Source of the DNA: Diploptera punctata
Lineage: Eukaryota > Arthropoda > Insecta > Blattodea > Blaberidae
Direction of reading: 5' to 3'
Length of the DNA: 64,000 nucleotides
Assembly (NCBI GenBank): GCA_030220185.1
Contig: JASPKZ010004199.1
Coordinates: 1 to 64,000 of the forward strand
Notes under the pieces: generated by a model
What the model was told of the DNA's origin: nothing
The model's input: only the letters and a program-made list of their open reading frames with translations
Databases searched by the model: none
Part shown: piece after piece, positions 46,735-57,509 of the stretch
Layout of the letters: every line of letters begins with the position of its first letter
How positions within the stretch are numbered: position 1 is the stretch's first letter
Program-made: the position numbers and the translations under genes

Positions 46735-48300
46735 ACATTAACAATAAAGAACCAAGTCCTCCGCCTGATAACAGGAGCCGTTAAAATAACACCAATCACT
46801 GCCATGCAAAAAGTAAAGTAAAGTGATCCCACAACAGGCCCGGAGGCCCTTGGGGTAGTAGGAGGTTAAGGCTCCCACTTTTTTCTAGACAATCGGCACT
46901 TTATGTCAGACGGGTTGTCAGCCCTGCATGACGGCCGCCTTTACCCCAGAACAAGCATCTGGTACTCATTTCCGGTAGAGGCTGAGTCAACCCCAGGGTC
47001 ATAGTGCCGCCAGAGGGTTTGGGTCAGTTTAAAAATCCTGACCCCAATGGGACTTGAACCCTCGACCCTCCGGCGTAGCGCAGTGCCTTAACCACTACGC
47101 TACGGCGTGCCCCTCACTGCCATGCAAATCTTAACAAATAACCCAAACATAGCATTTGAAATTGAGAAAACAGCAATCACACATATGAAACATTTTTAAG
47201 GCTACCCCATAATAACTGGACCCAAAGAAAAACCACAAGTATGTTAAAATCTCAGCAAAGCTTCTTAAGCATAGTACAAGAAATCAAACAGAAATTGCAA
47301 CTTCCACATTCAAAAGAAAATATGCAGATGAGAAACAACCCTCTAGAATTTTTGGAAACTGAATATAACCTTCATTTAACAGAAGACATCAAGAAATGTG
47401 AAACTCCTCCATATATTTTAAAACAAATGTCACTGGAAATAATAAATCTAAGATACCCAGCTCCTGAATGGATACATATTTTTACAGATGGCTCCAGCCT
47501 ACCAAATGACGGTGGCACTGGTGCTGGTGCAGTATGTCCACTTTTTTCCTTTTATCGTAAACTAAACACAAATTCAACAAACTTTGATGGCGAAATCCTA
47601 GCAATTTTCTTAAGTTTACAAAATCTTTTATACCACATCCAAAAATTTACAAAAGTTGTAATTCTATGTGACTCCAAAGCAGCCATTCTCACTATAACAC
47701 GAGACACAACACCCAAAAGCATCAAAATTATCGAATGTCACAAAATGATAAAACAGTTAACCCATCTACATAAAAAAGTTGTACTTCAATGGATTCCGGC
47801 CCATTGTGGAGTGACAGGCAATGAAATAGCCGATTTTCTGGCCAAGTTTCCTTTCACTCTATCAAAAGAATTATCTCAAATAAATACATCAATAAACTTA
47901 GAGAAGAATACACCACCAAAACATCTGGAAGGGAATGGGAAAATCTACAAGCTTATGACATTACTACATTACAAAGAAAATCTGCAGTAGCAACATTCAG
48001 ACTGCTAACGGGACATGACTGCTTGAATAAACACCTACACAGAATTGGCATAACAGATTCACCTAAATGCCCTTTTTGCAATTTAAATGAAGATATGGAC
48101 AGAAACCATCTCCTCCTTTGTCCAGCTTTTGTAGAAGAGACCAGCCTTTCTGCTAAATATTGGAGTGCAAGAGAGCGAATGATTTCATTATCAAGTGCTC
48201 GACATTAGATACCAACCAACATTAACAATAATTTAAGAATTGCAGACATTCAGAGAATACAAATATTTTCTGCTCATTTACTTGGATAATCATGATTTCT
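46735..48300 (+). pseudogene. Non-LTR element 3' part with RNase H domain
   Basis: The plus strand begins in NQVLRLITGAVKITPITAMQ (46747-46810), is broken by a SINE, and resumes ILTNNPNIAFEIEKTAITHM. At 47241-47990 lies an RNase H domain: PEWIHIFTDGSSLPNDGGTG (first Asp), FDGEILAIFLSL (Glu), ILCDSKAAILTI (Asp) and WIPAHCGVTGNEIAD (His and final Asp). All catalytic residues are present. After a frameshift the zinc-knuckle-like KCPFCNLNEDMDRNHLLLCP follows (48023-48208). A C-terminal RNase H plus CxxC-H-C occurs in Jockey/I-group elements. The RT itself is absent. Confidence 0.85.
46811..47113 (-). mobile_element. SINE family B, full length, inside the RNase H element
   Basis: The 15-bp target duplication TCACTGCCATGCAAA (46796-46810 and 47114-47128). 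The element is the reverse complement of 14456-14759 with modest divergence; A box and B box are recognisable. It splits a coding region exactly, which makes the target duplication unambiguous. Confidence 0.92.
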
Positions 48301-48425
48301 TTGAGTAGCAAATATTTGTATTGGCATTTATTTGTGATGTGTATATCTCCATAAGAGATTGACAAATAATGTATTATTTATTATAATACTATTTTAATTT
48401 ATAATAAATATATTTGTGTTGTTAG

Positions 48426-48691
48426 GTTCTGCATGACCGAGTAGGAAATATTGAAGAGGAATTAGGTCGTCTGGGATTGTTATCATCAACAGAGCAGAGA
48501 AAGTGATTGCAGTTCTGTCAACTGCTGATGAACTAGACATGCACCTGTTGGAGGAATTGGAAGAATTAACACTTCAAGTAATGAAGAAAGGTTTAGCTCG
48601 AGTGAAACGTAATCACCAGAGAGCTGATCAGCGTGAAGCTAGTGAGAAACTTGGCAGTGATGTCGTTGAGCAAGCTGTTATCAACCGCCAG
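48426..48691 (+). CDS. Msp300: Msp300/nesprin exon (spectrin repeat), one base short
   Basis: Acceptor GTTGTTAG, donor CAG|GTATTA. The frame begins VLHDRVGNIEEELGRLGLLS and, after a one-base loss near 48490, continues INRAEKVIAVLSTADELDMH, ...EELTLQVMKKGLARVKRNHQ and ends VVEQAVINRQ. The 266-bp length is one less than the 267 that the phase-0 neighbours require, so exactly one base is missing. Spectrin-type helices throughout. Confidence 0.82.
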
Positions 48692-49089
48692 GTATTACTA
48701 TTTTTAACTTGTGCTCTACTAACTCATCTTCTAGTTTATTTTTATTTATTTCTAAAGTTACATAATTAATAGAGGACATATGTTATTGATGATAAAAATT
48801 ACAAGGTTAATCTTATGGGATTAACTCTGCCAGTTAAATAATCATCATCATCTTCCTTCCTTCATTTCATGTTGTCCTGAAAGAACTTTTATAGTATACA
48901 AACATTTTTCCAACTATCTCTTCGTAGGCTGTTCCAATGATCTTCCACCATTCAGTTGGTGCTTTAAAAATTGCCTTAGGAATCTTGGATCTGGACATAC
49001 AGTTCAAATGTTGACACCAGTTCTATTGGTACTGATGGGTGTAATCTATTATGCACATCATATTCATGTTGTTGTTATAATTATTATCT

Positions 49090-49800
49090 TCTTCTTCTTC
49101 TACTACTACAAGGTTTAGGCTATGCAGCCTGTTCCGGCGAAGTTAAAAGTGGAGTCCATCTTCTACGTGGTCGGCAGGCAACATCTCTTGTTCCTCTGGG
49201 ATTATAGAGGAAGGTTCTTTTTGGTATTCTTTCGTTGTTCATTCTCATTAAGTGTTCTGTCCATTTCTTATTATTTTCGCTGATTTTATCTTCAATTTTA
49301 TATATATTTAATTCTTCTCGTAGTTTCATTCCTTATTCTATCCGCTCTTGTGCATCCTTTTACATTACGTAAAAACAGCATTTCTGCAGTCTGTATCCTG
49401 CTTTTATCCCTTGATTTCATTATCTAATTTTCACTTCCATACAACAACAAAGGAACAGCCATTGTTTTATATAATTTAAGTTTCGTATCTTTCCTTGTTT
49501 TCCGACCTAAGGTTCTTTTTATGGTTCCACAAATAGCCTGAAATTTATTTACTTTATTTCTATATCTTTATTTTCTCTATAAGTTATATCACATCCTAAA
49601 TATTGGAAATGTGATACTTGTTCTATTATTTTGTTATCCAGTACAATTTTTGATCTAATTCCATATTTACCAATAAATGCCTTGACTTATTTATTGATAT
49701 TTTACAATTATATCTATTGGCTATTAATTTAAATTTATATGCTAACATTTGGAGCTCATTTCAAATTCTGCTAAAAGTACAACATCATCAGCGAATAATA
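49090..49800 (-). mobile_element. Non-LTR reverse transcriptase fragment, decayed
   Basis: The minus strand shows a YADDVVLLA trace near 49780-49800, then scattered thumb-region residues, and at 49329-49120 MKLREELNIYKIEDKISENN, KKWTEHLMRMNNERIPKRTF and a CRPRRRW end. This is the C-terminal tail of an element like 18900-19880. A GAAGAAGAAG run closes it near 49085. Confidence 0.65.
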
Positions 49801-49859
49801 AAGCATTTATTTTATCTTTATTACATAATTATTATTATTTTATTATTATTATTATTATT

Positions 49860-49945
49860 AACAACTATATGGTGGAACCCATTCTCCACCATATACAAAA
49901 CTACCAGAACAACTGGAAAGCCCATCTTCTCATAAAAAGATTTTT
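49860..49945 (+). mobile_element. Short 3' fragment of a non-LTR element
   Basis: The plus strand EPILHHIQNYQNNWKAHL matches the tail region of 61030-61957. It follows an ATT microsatellite. Confidence 0.6.
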
Positions 49946-50029
49946 GAAAGAAATCTGTAGATTTTAGTCATTACTTTAGTTTATTTAGGACAGTTAATAT
50001 AAATGTGCATTGAGTTACATGATAAACCA

Positions 50030-50290
50030 ATGTAATAAGAATAGTTAAGTCTCATAGACACCGAAGGGGTAAGACATGTGGCACAAATGTGACATGGAAG
50101 AGGGAAAACTAGAGGTTTAAACATCTAGTAGATAGGCCAAGAATGAGGTTGAAAAATAATATTAACCATTATTGAGAAATCTGAATAATACAGGGATGAT
50201 TGGAAAATATTAGCTCAGGATAGGGATGTATGAAGGGCTTATATTCATGTAGCTATGAACGTCTGGGTTCAATAGTGCCTGTTAGTTAAT
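50030..50290 (+). mobile_element. Degenerate non-LTR 3' end
   Basis: It resembles the C-terminal coding end of 24601-26777 (IRIVKSHRHR..., GRPRMRLKNNINH-like, ALAQDRDV-like traces) and ends in a worn AATAGTGCCTGTTAG as in other copies. Confidence 0.6.
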
Positions 50291-50558
50291 TAGTATAAAT
50301 ACAATATTAATCATATATATATATATTTTTATTTTTTTAAATTTTTTCACAAAAATTGAAATATTTGCATTGGGAATGGAAATGTATTTTGATTTATTAA
50401 TTTAAATTTTAGCATTCGCAATGATGGACAATTATTATTTTGAAAAGAAAAATATAATGATTCAGTCATAAAAATTGTCTTTTCAAAATAATAAATGGAA
50501 ATGTATGTTTATTGTTATTATTTTATTATGTAATTTAATTATTTAAATTTATTTTTAG

Positions 50559-50758
50559 CAACTTGAAACAGAACTTGAATTGAACAGTAGTTTGCTGCAA
50601 AATGCAGATGAACTTGGTTAATTGTAATGGAACTAAGCCGTCCTGATGAGCTTCCAGGCATACAAGGACTGATTGATGAGTACCAGCTATTATACAAAGA
50701 TATGAAAGCACGGATATCAGTATTAAAAGCAGAATGCCAACAACAGGCTGAAATCAAG
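50559..50758 (+). CDS. Msp300: Msp300/nesprin exon (spectrin repeat), one base short
   Basis: Acceptor TTTTTAG, donor AAG|GTCAGT. The frame reads QLETELELNSSLLQNADELG and then meets a stop; with one base restored near 50621 it continues IVMELSRPDELPGIQGLIDE, YQLLYKDMKARISVLKAECQ and QQAEIK. The 200-bp length is one less than the expected 201. Coding quality on both sides of the break is good. Confidence 0.82.
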
Positions 50759-50789
50759 GTCAGTTTTAATGTTATATCTGCAATAAGAT

Positions 50790-51065
50790 CCACCCTTAAC
50801 AATTCCCAAGCCATAGTTAATTGGTTTAAGGCTCATGCCTTGGTGCAGAGCCACAGGACTTGTGTTGGTTTGAACCCAAAATGGGGGAAGAAATTTCCTC
50901 ATGGAATTTCAGCCAGTATGGGCTGGTGCCACCCAGCAACATGACTTTGAGTTACTACAATAACTAACAGCTCCAGATTGAAGAAAACAGCTATAACAGC
51001 TGAACAAACCGACCTGCTGGCCACACCACAACCACTGGCAGGATGATTGTCAACTGCTCTAATTA
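50790..51065 (+). mobile_element. SINE family A, diverged
   Basis: The head ATAGTTAATTGGTTTAAGGC (A box) and GGTTTGAACCC (B box) are followed by GGGGGAAGAAATTTCCTCAT and the family A body. It starts about 30 bases after the donor of exon 50559-50758. Confidence 0.75.
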
Positions 51066-51409
51066 AGGGGGCCTATACATTAGTAGGTGCATTTTTGAAA
51101 GGAAACTTATAACTCCACTTTTCTTAATGGATTTTCTTCAAATTTTGCACACTTATTCTAGAATATTTTAATACATATGACAATTATAATAATGTTTCTG
51201 GAATAAAATTTTGATTAAAAAATGCCATGTCAACACAAAAAAACAAGATTGCACCTAAACTGAGTAAATAAAAACCAATTACTATTTTCTTTTTTCTTAA
51301 AACTGGCATAATATAGTTGTTGGACCTCATTGAAGATTCTAATTGGCTTTGTATTGAAGGTAGAGATTTTTATATATATATTTTTAACAAATTGTACATC
51401 TGGCAAAGT

Positions 51410-51655
51410 GGGACCATAAAAGAAATCAGGAAATTATGGAAGAGTTGGATGTAGAACCCATTCTTCACCATATACAAAACTACCAGAACAACTGGAAAGC
51501 CCATCTTCAATGAATGTCGTCTCATAGAATTCCAAAAGCCATGCTTCGTTACTGCCCCAAGGCAAAAGATCGCTGGGACGTCCAAAAAAGCACTGAATGG
51601 AAAACTCCTCTTTGAGACCGTAACAGGCCACATGGCCTAATAGTTGCATGGATGA
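51410..51655 (+). mobile_element. Non-LTR 3' fragment, related to 61030-61957
   Basis: The plus strand reads KWDHKRNQEIMEELDVEPIL, HHIQNYQNNWKAHL, a stop, then SHRIPKAMLRYCPKAKD and a frameshifted tail. It ends with AACAGGCCACATGGCC and a GATGAT run, as the copy near 61910 does. Confidence 0.75.
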
Positions 51656-51659
51656 TGAT

Positions 51660-52286
51660 GATGATGCAATACATCTGCCATAGCGAACTGCATACCTTTC
51701 ATTCAAATTTAACCATTGAGGTCTATCCTCTAGAGACTATAACAGACTTGTGTGCAAAATTTATTGAAATCCGACAAACAATTATCGAGATATTGTGTTT
51801 TTAGTATTGAAAAATAACAATGTGAGGAAAGCTAGTCTAAAGTTTAACATACTTGTACTTACATCCATGCACAATCTTACGAAAAAAAACATATAATCAT
51901 TAATTTGCAATTTTTAATTTAAAATTTTTAATAGGATGCAAAAATGTATACTCTACTGCTTGATCCAATAAGAAAAATTAAAAATCTTTTCATGATTCTT
52001 ACTGTATAATCCCCATAATACATGTGGTGTCTGGCCAGCAGCCAACTAATAAGACAGAGACCTCCATGTCTTGTGCCATGGAAAAAAGTAACTACTGCAG
52101 GGGAGTACCATTGCCCCATTTAAGGATGTATGGCTGTAGACAGACAGATGCATGCTTTCTGTTGATTTGCCTGCTGCAGGCCTGAGTTGCGATTAGAAAT
52201 TAATTTGCTCTCATTTATGCAATTTATACTCTCATTTACATAAAACCCTTTTATAACCAGTGTTATGGTTTGTGTGTTGTTAACAG
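51660..52286. other. Intron, nothing recognised
   Basis: No exon, element ends or RNA gene seen until the acceptor TTAACAG at 52286. Confidence 0.4.
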
Positions 52287-52526
52287 AAGAAGGTGGAAGA
52301 AGTGGATGAGAGTGTGCAAGTGTCAACTCTGAGGTTTGAACAAGACACAGCAGTGCAAGTAGATACACTTCCTCCCCTCATGAGACTCACGTCCCGAGAT
52401 GCCTATTTGTATGAACTTGAAGCAGCCTTAAGAGAAAGTTCACAAAACCTTGATTGCTTGGAAGAAGCACTTCGATGTCCAACACCACAACAAGTATCAA
52501 GATCTCACGGAAACTCATCACAGCTG
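52287..52526 (+). CDS. Msp300: Msp300/nesprin exon, near the end of the rod
   Basis: Acceptor GTTAACAG, donor CTG|GTAAGA; 240 bp, 80 codons, phase 0, no stops. The sequence reads KKVEEVDESVQVSTLRFEQD, TAVQVDTLPPLMRLTSRDAY, LYELEAALRESSQNLDCLEE and ALRCPTPQQVSRSHGNSSQL. The first half is less helical and Ser/Thr/Pro-containing, a linker before the last helices. Confidence 0.85.
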
Positions 52527-52633
52527 GTAAGATTTCAACAAAATCATATTTTCATTCCTGCACCAAACTATTTATGTAATTATATATTTAAAATACATCA
52601 CCTCACCTCATTTTTTGTCTTCTTTTTAGACAA

Positions 52634-52657
52634 ATTTCGGAATTATTCCATCTTCAG
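52634..52657 (-). ncRNA. Hammerhead-like core (isolated)
   Basis: Minus strand: CUGAAGA, U, GGAAU/AUUCC hairpin, GAAAU. It is part of a repeat shared with about 40560-40790. No palindrome or clear stem I was found. Confidence 0.35.
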
Positions 52658-52988
52658 TACTCATGGCCATTATTCTGTTATGGTGATCCACTGCTGCTTC
52701 TTCCATTTTGTTGGTAGACTGATCAACTTCCAAATCAAATCACATTGCCCAGGAATTTGAAATCATAAATCCCTTCTCTTTTTCTTTTTTAATGTGGATT
52801 TTTTCCAAACCATGAGCTCTTTAGGTTTTTTTCTATTTGTTTTATTAATTTAGCCTTTCTTTCAATTTGATGCTTTTCTGATCAAGCTTGAGCAGATAAT
52901 GCAGATTTTTCTACTTCCCCATTTTTAACATTAATAAGATTTTCCTTCACTCTGGTATTCAAATTTATTTTTATTTTCCTTTTGTGGT

Positions 52989-53288
52989 AATGTTAAAAGA
53001 TTCTGGGCTATGTGGCCGTGGTCTAAAACTGGTATTTCTTCCAGATGTTTCTCCCTCAACTGTGGAGGGCATCTTCAGTGGCGGGTGCTTCTAGGTGATG
53101 TTACCTTGTTGTAGACCCGGTTGTAAATTGCTGAGTCTGTGACAAGGTAACATCACCACTCGCAACTGAAGATGCCCTCCACAGTTGAGAGAGAAACATC
53201 TGTAAGAAATACCATTATAGACCACAGCCACATAGCCCGGAATCTTTTAATGTTATAATTACCAGCCGTGAAAGCCTGCATTCCACAA
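52989..53288. mobile_element. Foldback element (CGGGCTATGTGGCC type) with hammerhead-like core
   Basis: The 13-bp target duplication TTCCTTTTGTGGT (52976-52988 and 53289-53301) encloses 300 bp. The arms run from AAAGATTCTGGGCTATGTGG to its complement near 53250, with an inner part GATGTTACCTTGT/ACAAGGTAACATC. The core at 53166-53202 (plus) and its mirror near 53050-53085 read CUGAAGA, U, GCCCUC...GAG(G/A)G, A, GAAAC. It has a different 3' tail from the other foldbacks. Confidence 0.82.
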
Positions 53289-53396
53289 TTCCTTTTGTGG
53301 TGTTTATGGCACAGATTTTTATGTACTAAAAGTTAATATTGTAACTTGTAGGGGTGACTTTATACCAGCTAGATGATCTTTAAGTAACAACCAGTA

Positions 53397-53650
53397 TTGT
53401 TCTTCTTATTTGATTATAAACTAGTTTCGGAACATAGTTTCTGTTCCATCCTCAGTATCGTCACGACCGTTGTTCTGTCGTCTTGAAGAGCTCTTCAAGA
53501 CGACAGAACAACGGTCGTGACGATACTGAGGATGGAAGAGAAACTATGTTCCGAAACTAGTTTATAATCAAATAAGAAGAACAATATGAGGTGAGTGATA
53601 AAAAATATTCTACCTTAATGTATATACCTCATAGTGAGAATTCCTAAAAT
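53397..53650. mobile_element. Foldback element with hammerhead-like core and tail motif
   Basis: The 15-bp target duplication AAGTAACAACCAGTA (53382-53396 and 53651-53665) gives 254 bp. The arms are TTGTTCTTCTTATTTGATTA and complement. The terminal motif ACCTCATAGTGAGAATTCCTA (53626-53646) lies four bases from the right end. Confidence 0.87.
53526..53562 (+). ncRNA. Hammerhead-ribozyme-like core
   Basis: CUGAGGA (53526-53532), U, GGAA...UUCC hairpin, GAAA, palindromic CUAG, then UU at 53561-53562. UU is an allowed, weaker cleavage dinucleotide. The mirror copy is on the minus strand at 53419-53456. Confidence 0.55.
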
Positions 53651-54189
53651 AAGTAACAACCAGTAATTTCACTGAACAATTTAATCTTCCTTTATTTGAT
53701 TTAGAATAATTTTTCTTTACAATTCTTCTTTATGCTAACAGTTCATTTGTGTCTCTTTCTATTGTTTCAGTAATTTTGCCTTCTGCTCAATTCTATAATT
53801 TTTTGTTCACACATGAGCAGCTACAACCACTTCTTCTATTTCACCACATTTTACATTTCTAATGTGCTCTTTCATTCTGGTGTTAAAGATTTCTTTTAGT
53901 TTTTCTATGTAGATTTTTTATATTCCCCGCATTTTTATCTGATAAATTCTTTTTTTTTTGTCATCTATTTTTTCTGTTAGTTAATTTTACTGATACTGGT
54001 TTAGTTTACTGATACTGAAATAATTTTCTGTTGTAAGTCTGATATTGAATTTAATTTGAATACTTTTTAAAATCTGTTGTATGCCAAAGGATAATTTGTA
54101 AATTTCTTATACTTTTTATATTCTCAAAAGATACTGTATTCCTTAATTAATTAATTTAATTAGTTTTTAATGTGCTTATAAGCTGTCTG

Positions 54190-54310
54190 ATTTCGGGAGG
54201 TAAATTATACAGGGTATGATTGGAAAACTTCAGCCCAGAATAGGGATGCATGGAGAGATATCAGCATGCTCATGAACCTTCTGGTTTGATAGAGCCAGTT
54301 AGTTAGTTAG
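54190..54310 (+). mobile_element. Degenerate non-LTR 3' end
   Basis: REVNYTGYDWKTSAQNRDAW and ATAGAGCCAGTTAGTTAG match the C-terminal end of 24601-26777. Confidence 0.6.
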
Positions 54311-54393
54311 TTGTCTGAATGTTGAGGCTGAAGATAAATGTGATTGATTGTTGTGTTGCCTAAGTTGTGCTAATTTGTTAATATTTTTTTCAG

Positions 54394-54566
54394 TCAAAGT
54401 TAATAGCAACATATGAGTCAAGCATAGAACTGATCAAGCATTTAAGTACCTTGTTGATTGAAGAATGTGGTGCTACAGAGGAATATGCACGGTCAGAAGT
54501 AGTACAGAGGTTATCAGACCTCATATCCAAGGCAAAAGCAAGAGAACAACGCTTGAGAGAGATAAG
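54394..54566 (+). CDS. Msp300: Msp300/nesprin penultimate exon (last rod helix)
   Basis: Acceptor TTTTTCAG, donor ATAAG|GTATTG; 173 bp, entering in phase 0 and leaving with two bases of a codon. No stops. It encodes SKLIATYESSIELIKHLSTL, LIEECGATEEYARSEVVQRL and SDLISKAKAREQRLREI plus a split Ser codon completed by exon 58369. An amphipathic helix of this type precedes the KASH transmembrane segment in nesprins. Confidence 0.87.
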
Positions 54567-54840
54567 GTATTGTACTTAACACATTTTCCATATTAGATTT
54601 GCTTTTGCATCAAGATGAAGTTAGCAGTAGTTGATATTCCTTTCATAGCTGACTAATAAATTATTCTTACTTTACATCAGGGATTCTCAAGGGTACACAG
54701 CTAGGCTGTGTGGAGTCCCTTCATGTCTTCTTCAGGTAGAAGCCATTCATTGTGTATTTCTGAATGATGATTCATTGCAATTGAATGTGGGGCCAGTAGA
54801 GTAAAGGTAAAGGAAGGATTCTTGCTTGGATGGGAATGAA

Positions 54841-54935
54841 GCCTGGATTAGCTCAGTGGTCTGAGCATTAGCATGGAAAGCTAAAGGTTCGGGGTTCGAT
54901 TCCCAGTTCAGGCAAAAATTTTTCTCTTTACCATT
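54841..54935 (+). mobile_element. tRNA-like SINE head with near-complete cloverleaf
   Basis: A 73-base cloverleaf can be drawn: acceptor GCCTGGA/TTCAGGC (all seven pair, with one G-U), D arm GCTC/GAGC, anticodon stem TTAGC/GCTAA with loop ATGGAAA (anticodon GGA), T arm with loop TTCGATT and one mismatch. The Ser anticodon without a long variable arm is unlike a true Ser tRNA. The following AAAAATTTTTCTCTTTA is shared with other tRNA-like cassettes here, so a SINE head is preferred over a working tRNA. Confidence 0.55.
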
Positions 54936-54949
54936 GATTTACAATAATT

Positions 54950-55980
54950 TAATTGTGTTTATTTATTTATACTTATTTATACTTACTTATACTTACTCAC
55001 TATGTTCTCTTAATATTCTGATGTGATGCTGCACGAATGTGAACCATGCTTGAATACAGATTATCATGAAGATAGCCAAATATTTAACAATAAAAATGTG
55101 TGTCTGTTCCTGTGGTTACAAACAACATCCATAAATTTATCATGGTTCATTTATCTCAAAATTATTTAATTTTCACTTTTTTTTTCATGCAATTATTTCT
55201 GTTAAATTCAAAGTCTGTTAAATCGAGAGTTTACTTTCGTTTAGGACAATGGAGATATATTTAATTAATTGGATTAAAGAATATTTACTAAATAATGATT
55301 GTATTGGAGATATCCAATAATTAAATTAATAAGAGATATTTGATGCATAGTACATTTTATGAGTTGACACTGAATTTTTCAAGGGGGTTACAGAATAACA
55401 TGAGAATGAAATTTTGAATAATTATAATTGTACATAAAATATAAATATGAATTGAAACTTTACACCTCATAGAATATGACCCTCTCATCAGGACATGTTT
55501 CATGGACATTCTCAATTAAATTCAGACTTTTTGAAATGAGCTGTTAAAGCAGCTTTCCTTGTGCCCAGAGCAGGTACCAAACCCAGAACCTCATGAACTG
55601 TAGTGAGAGGACCATTGGGTTGGTCACTAATTGTAATCATCATCATCGTCTTCTTCTTCACTTGAAGGTATAGGCATAGAATTGCCTGTTCCATCTTCGA
55701 GTACTTACCAGCGATCCTAATTATAAACATAATATTGAAATTAAACAAGACATCTGTAGGCTGAGGTTAACATAACTAAAGAAAAAAATTGCATTGAACT
55801 ACTTGGGCACTATGGCCTACATATGGCTTGACTATGTAAATTAATTTATATTTACATTCATAATGAGATTATATTCCATCATAATATCTTCTTGATTTAG
55901 AAACAACCCTGTTGTACTGTGAATAAAGTTTCACTATTACAGGGTTGCAGGAATCAAAGAGAGAGAAATTTGTGCTTTCT
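54950..55980. other. Intron, nothing firm
   Basis: A TTTATTTATACTTATT run near 54960 and a CATCATCATCGTCTTCTTC run near 55635 (possible retroelement 3' end, minus strand). No exon found. Confidence 0.35.
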
Positions 55981-55984
55981 CCTA

Positions 55985-56062
55985 GAGGTATGCATAAGTA
56001 GCTCAGCGGTAGAGCATCAGTGTGTAAAGCTGGAGGTCTTGAGTTCAAATCCTGCGTTAGGC
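55985..56062 (+). mobile_element. tRNA-like SINE head
   Basis: A box AAGTAGCTCAGCGGTAGAGC and B box GAGTTCAAATCCTG. It is preceded by GAGAGAGAAATTTGTG and followed by a GGCACATATGTTTCAC tail. Cloverleaf pairing is weak. Confidence 0.5.
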
Positions 56063-57049
56063 ACATATGTTTCACTGTAGTTTTGTTAAATTCTGACTGT
56101 CCTTTAAGTCTACTTGTGGAGGGCGAATGAACTTTGAAGTCAGATCTTGCTCACCAGGTCTTGTTCACCTTTTGCCATATTGTGAGTTCAATTGGTCTTT
56201 CCTAATGTTTAATTTGTTCTTCAATCCAGAACAACAGAAACATGAATTTGAAGTGACAAATTAACACTTGAACCAGAAATCGAACCCGGACCTCTATATG
56301 TTAGCGTGCAGTCCATTACACCATTGAAGACCTGATACAAATGCTAAACTTTGTTTCCACTTATATAATTATCTTACGTCCAAAGACAGATCCATCAAAC
56401 GACTTTTATTTGAAGTATTTGTAACGAGAATTGTACATTACTTTTAAGTGGTGAAGCTTAATATTTTGATGTTATATTTAATTTAACATCAAAATAAATT
56501 TGAAGTACCCAGCAAGCAAGATTTTATCTCAAAGTTCTATAAAATGAACTATTTCTGTGGTGCTTATGGTCTGGAATTTAGGTCTGAGGACTCTCCTGGT
56601 ACTTTATCATTTATTAGCTATCATATCATCGGGGTAATGTAACTCCCCAACATCAGAATTGGATTATAATTCTGCCAACACCAGGAGAAAATATCAGAAA
56701 TGTCGCTTGACAACCTGGTGGCATTGGACAAAAATATTATGTTGATAGTCAGAATTAAGTTGATAATAGGATTGATAATCTCAGAAACATTTCCAAGTGA
56801 GAGGTGACGTGTAAAGTTTCAGCTTCTTATTTGAACCACCCATTAAATAAAACCTCCAACTCCAAAAAAACTACATTTTACAGCTTTTTTTTTTCACTCA
56901 AAAAATTGTTCTGTTTCCAATGAGCAGTAGATATGTTACCATTTTAAAATCATTAGGAAGTAACATTATGAGGTTTGAGTTTGCATTTTTTAACATTCTT
57001 ACTTCATATGATTGTTTAGTTGGACATTGAAGAAAAGAAAAAATCAGTT

Positions 57050-57084
57050 TACGAAGATGGGGCAACAGCCTTGAAACATATGTC
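57050..57084 (+). ncRNA. Hammerhead-like core with a mutated first motif
   Basis: It reads UACGAAGA where others have CUGAAGA, then U, GGGGC-AACA-GCCUU hairpin, GAAA, palindromic CAUAUG and UC (57083-57084). The U4/G5 change would be expected to abolish catalysis. Confidence 0.5.
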
Positions 57085-57108
57085 CAACTAAACAATCATA
57101 TGAGGTAA

Positions 57109-57455
57109 CAACAACAACTCCTGGCGCGACAGGCCTAGAGGGCCCTTAGCCTACCAGCCGGCTGCTGGCCTCACATCCACATGTGTCAATCACAGAGGTA
57201 GATGATCATCAGCCAGTGTTGGGGTGACATGTGGTCAGCATGTCGAGTCCCCAGCTGTTATAGCTGGTTTCATCAACCTGGAGTCGCTACCTATTGTAGC
57301 TACCCAAATGCCTCACGATGCTGGGTGGGCACCGGTCCCATACTGGCCGAAATACCATGAGAAAATTTCTTCCCCCATGGAGACTCGAACCGGCACAAGT
57401 CCCGTAGCTCTGCGCCAAGGCTTCCTGCCTTAACCACTCGGCTACGGCACGGGAC
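57109..57455 (-). mobile_element. SINE family A, full length, inside a foldback
   Basis: The 12-bp target duplication CATATGAGGTAA (57097-57108 and 57456-57467) interrupts the right arm of the foldback. On the minus strand the head is GCCGTAGCCGAGTGGTTAAG with B box GGTTCGAGTCTCC; it is very close to 41844-42191, so it is a recent insertion. Confidence 0.92.
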
Positions 57456-57509
57456 CATATGAGGTAAGAATGTTAAAAAAATACAAACTCATTTATTAGA
57501 TATGTCACT

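Larger units (their letters stand above)
56937..57496. mobile_element. Foldback element carrying a SINE
   Basis: Target duplication TAGATATGT (56928-56936 and 57497-57505). Terminal motif, minus strand, at 56954-56974. The arms TTTTTTAACATTCTTAC...CATATGATTGTTTAGTTGGA pair with the right arm, which is split by SINE A at 57109-57455. It is the same subfamily as 62090-62345. Confidence 0.85.

Noticed and set aside
54841..54915. A genuine tRNA gene (cloverleaf with anticodon GGA)
   Set aside because: A Ser anticodon without the long variable arm, a T-stem mismatch and the shared AAAAATTTTTCTCTT tail point to a SINE head.
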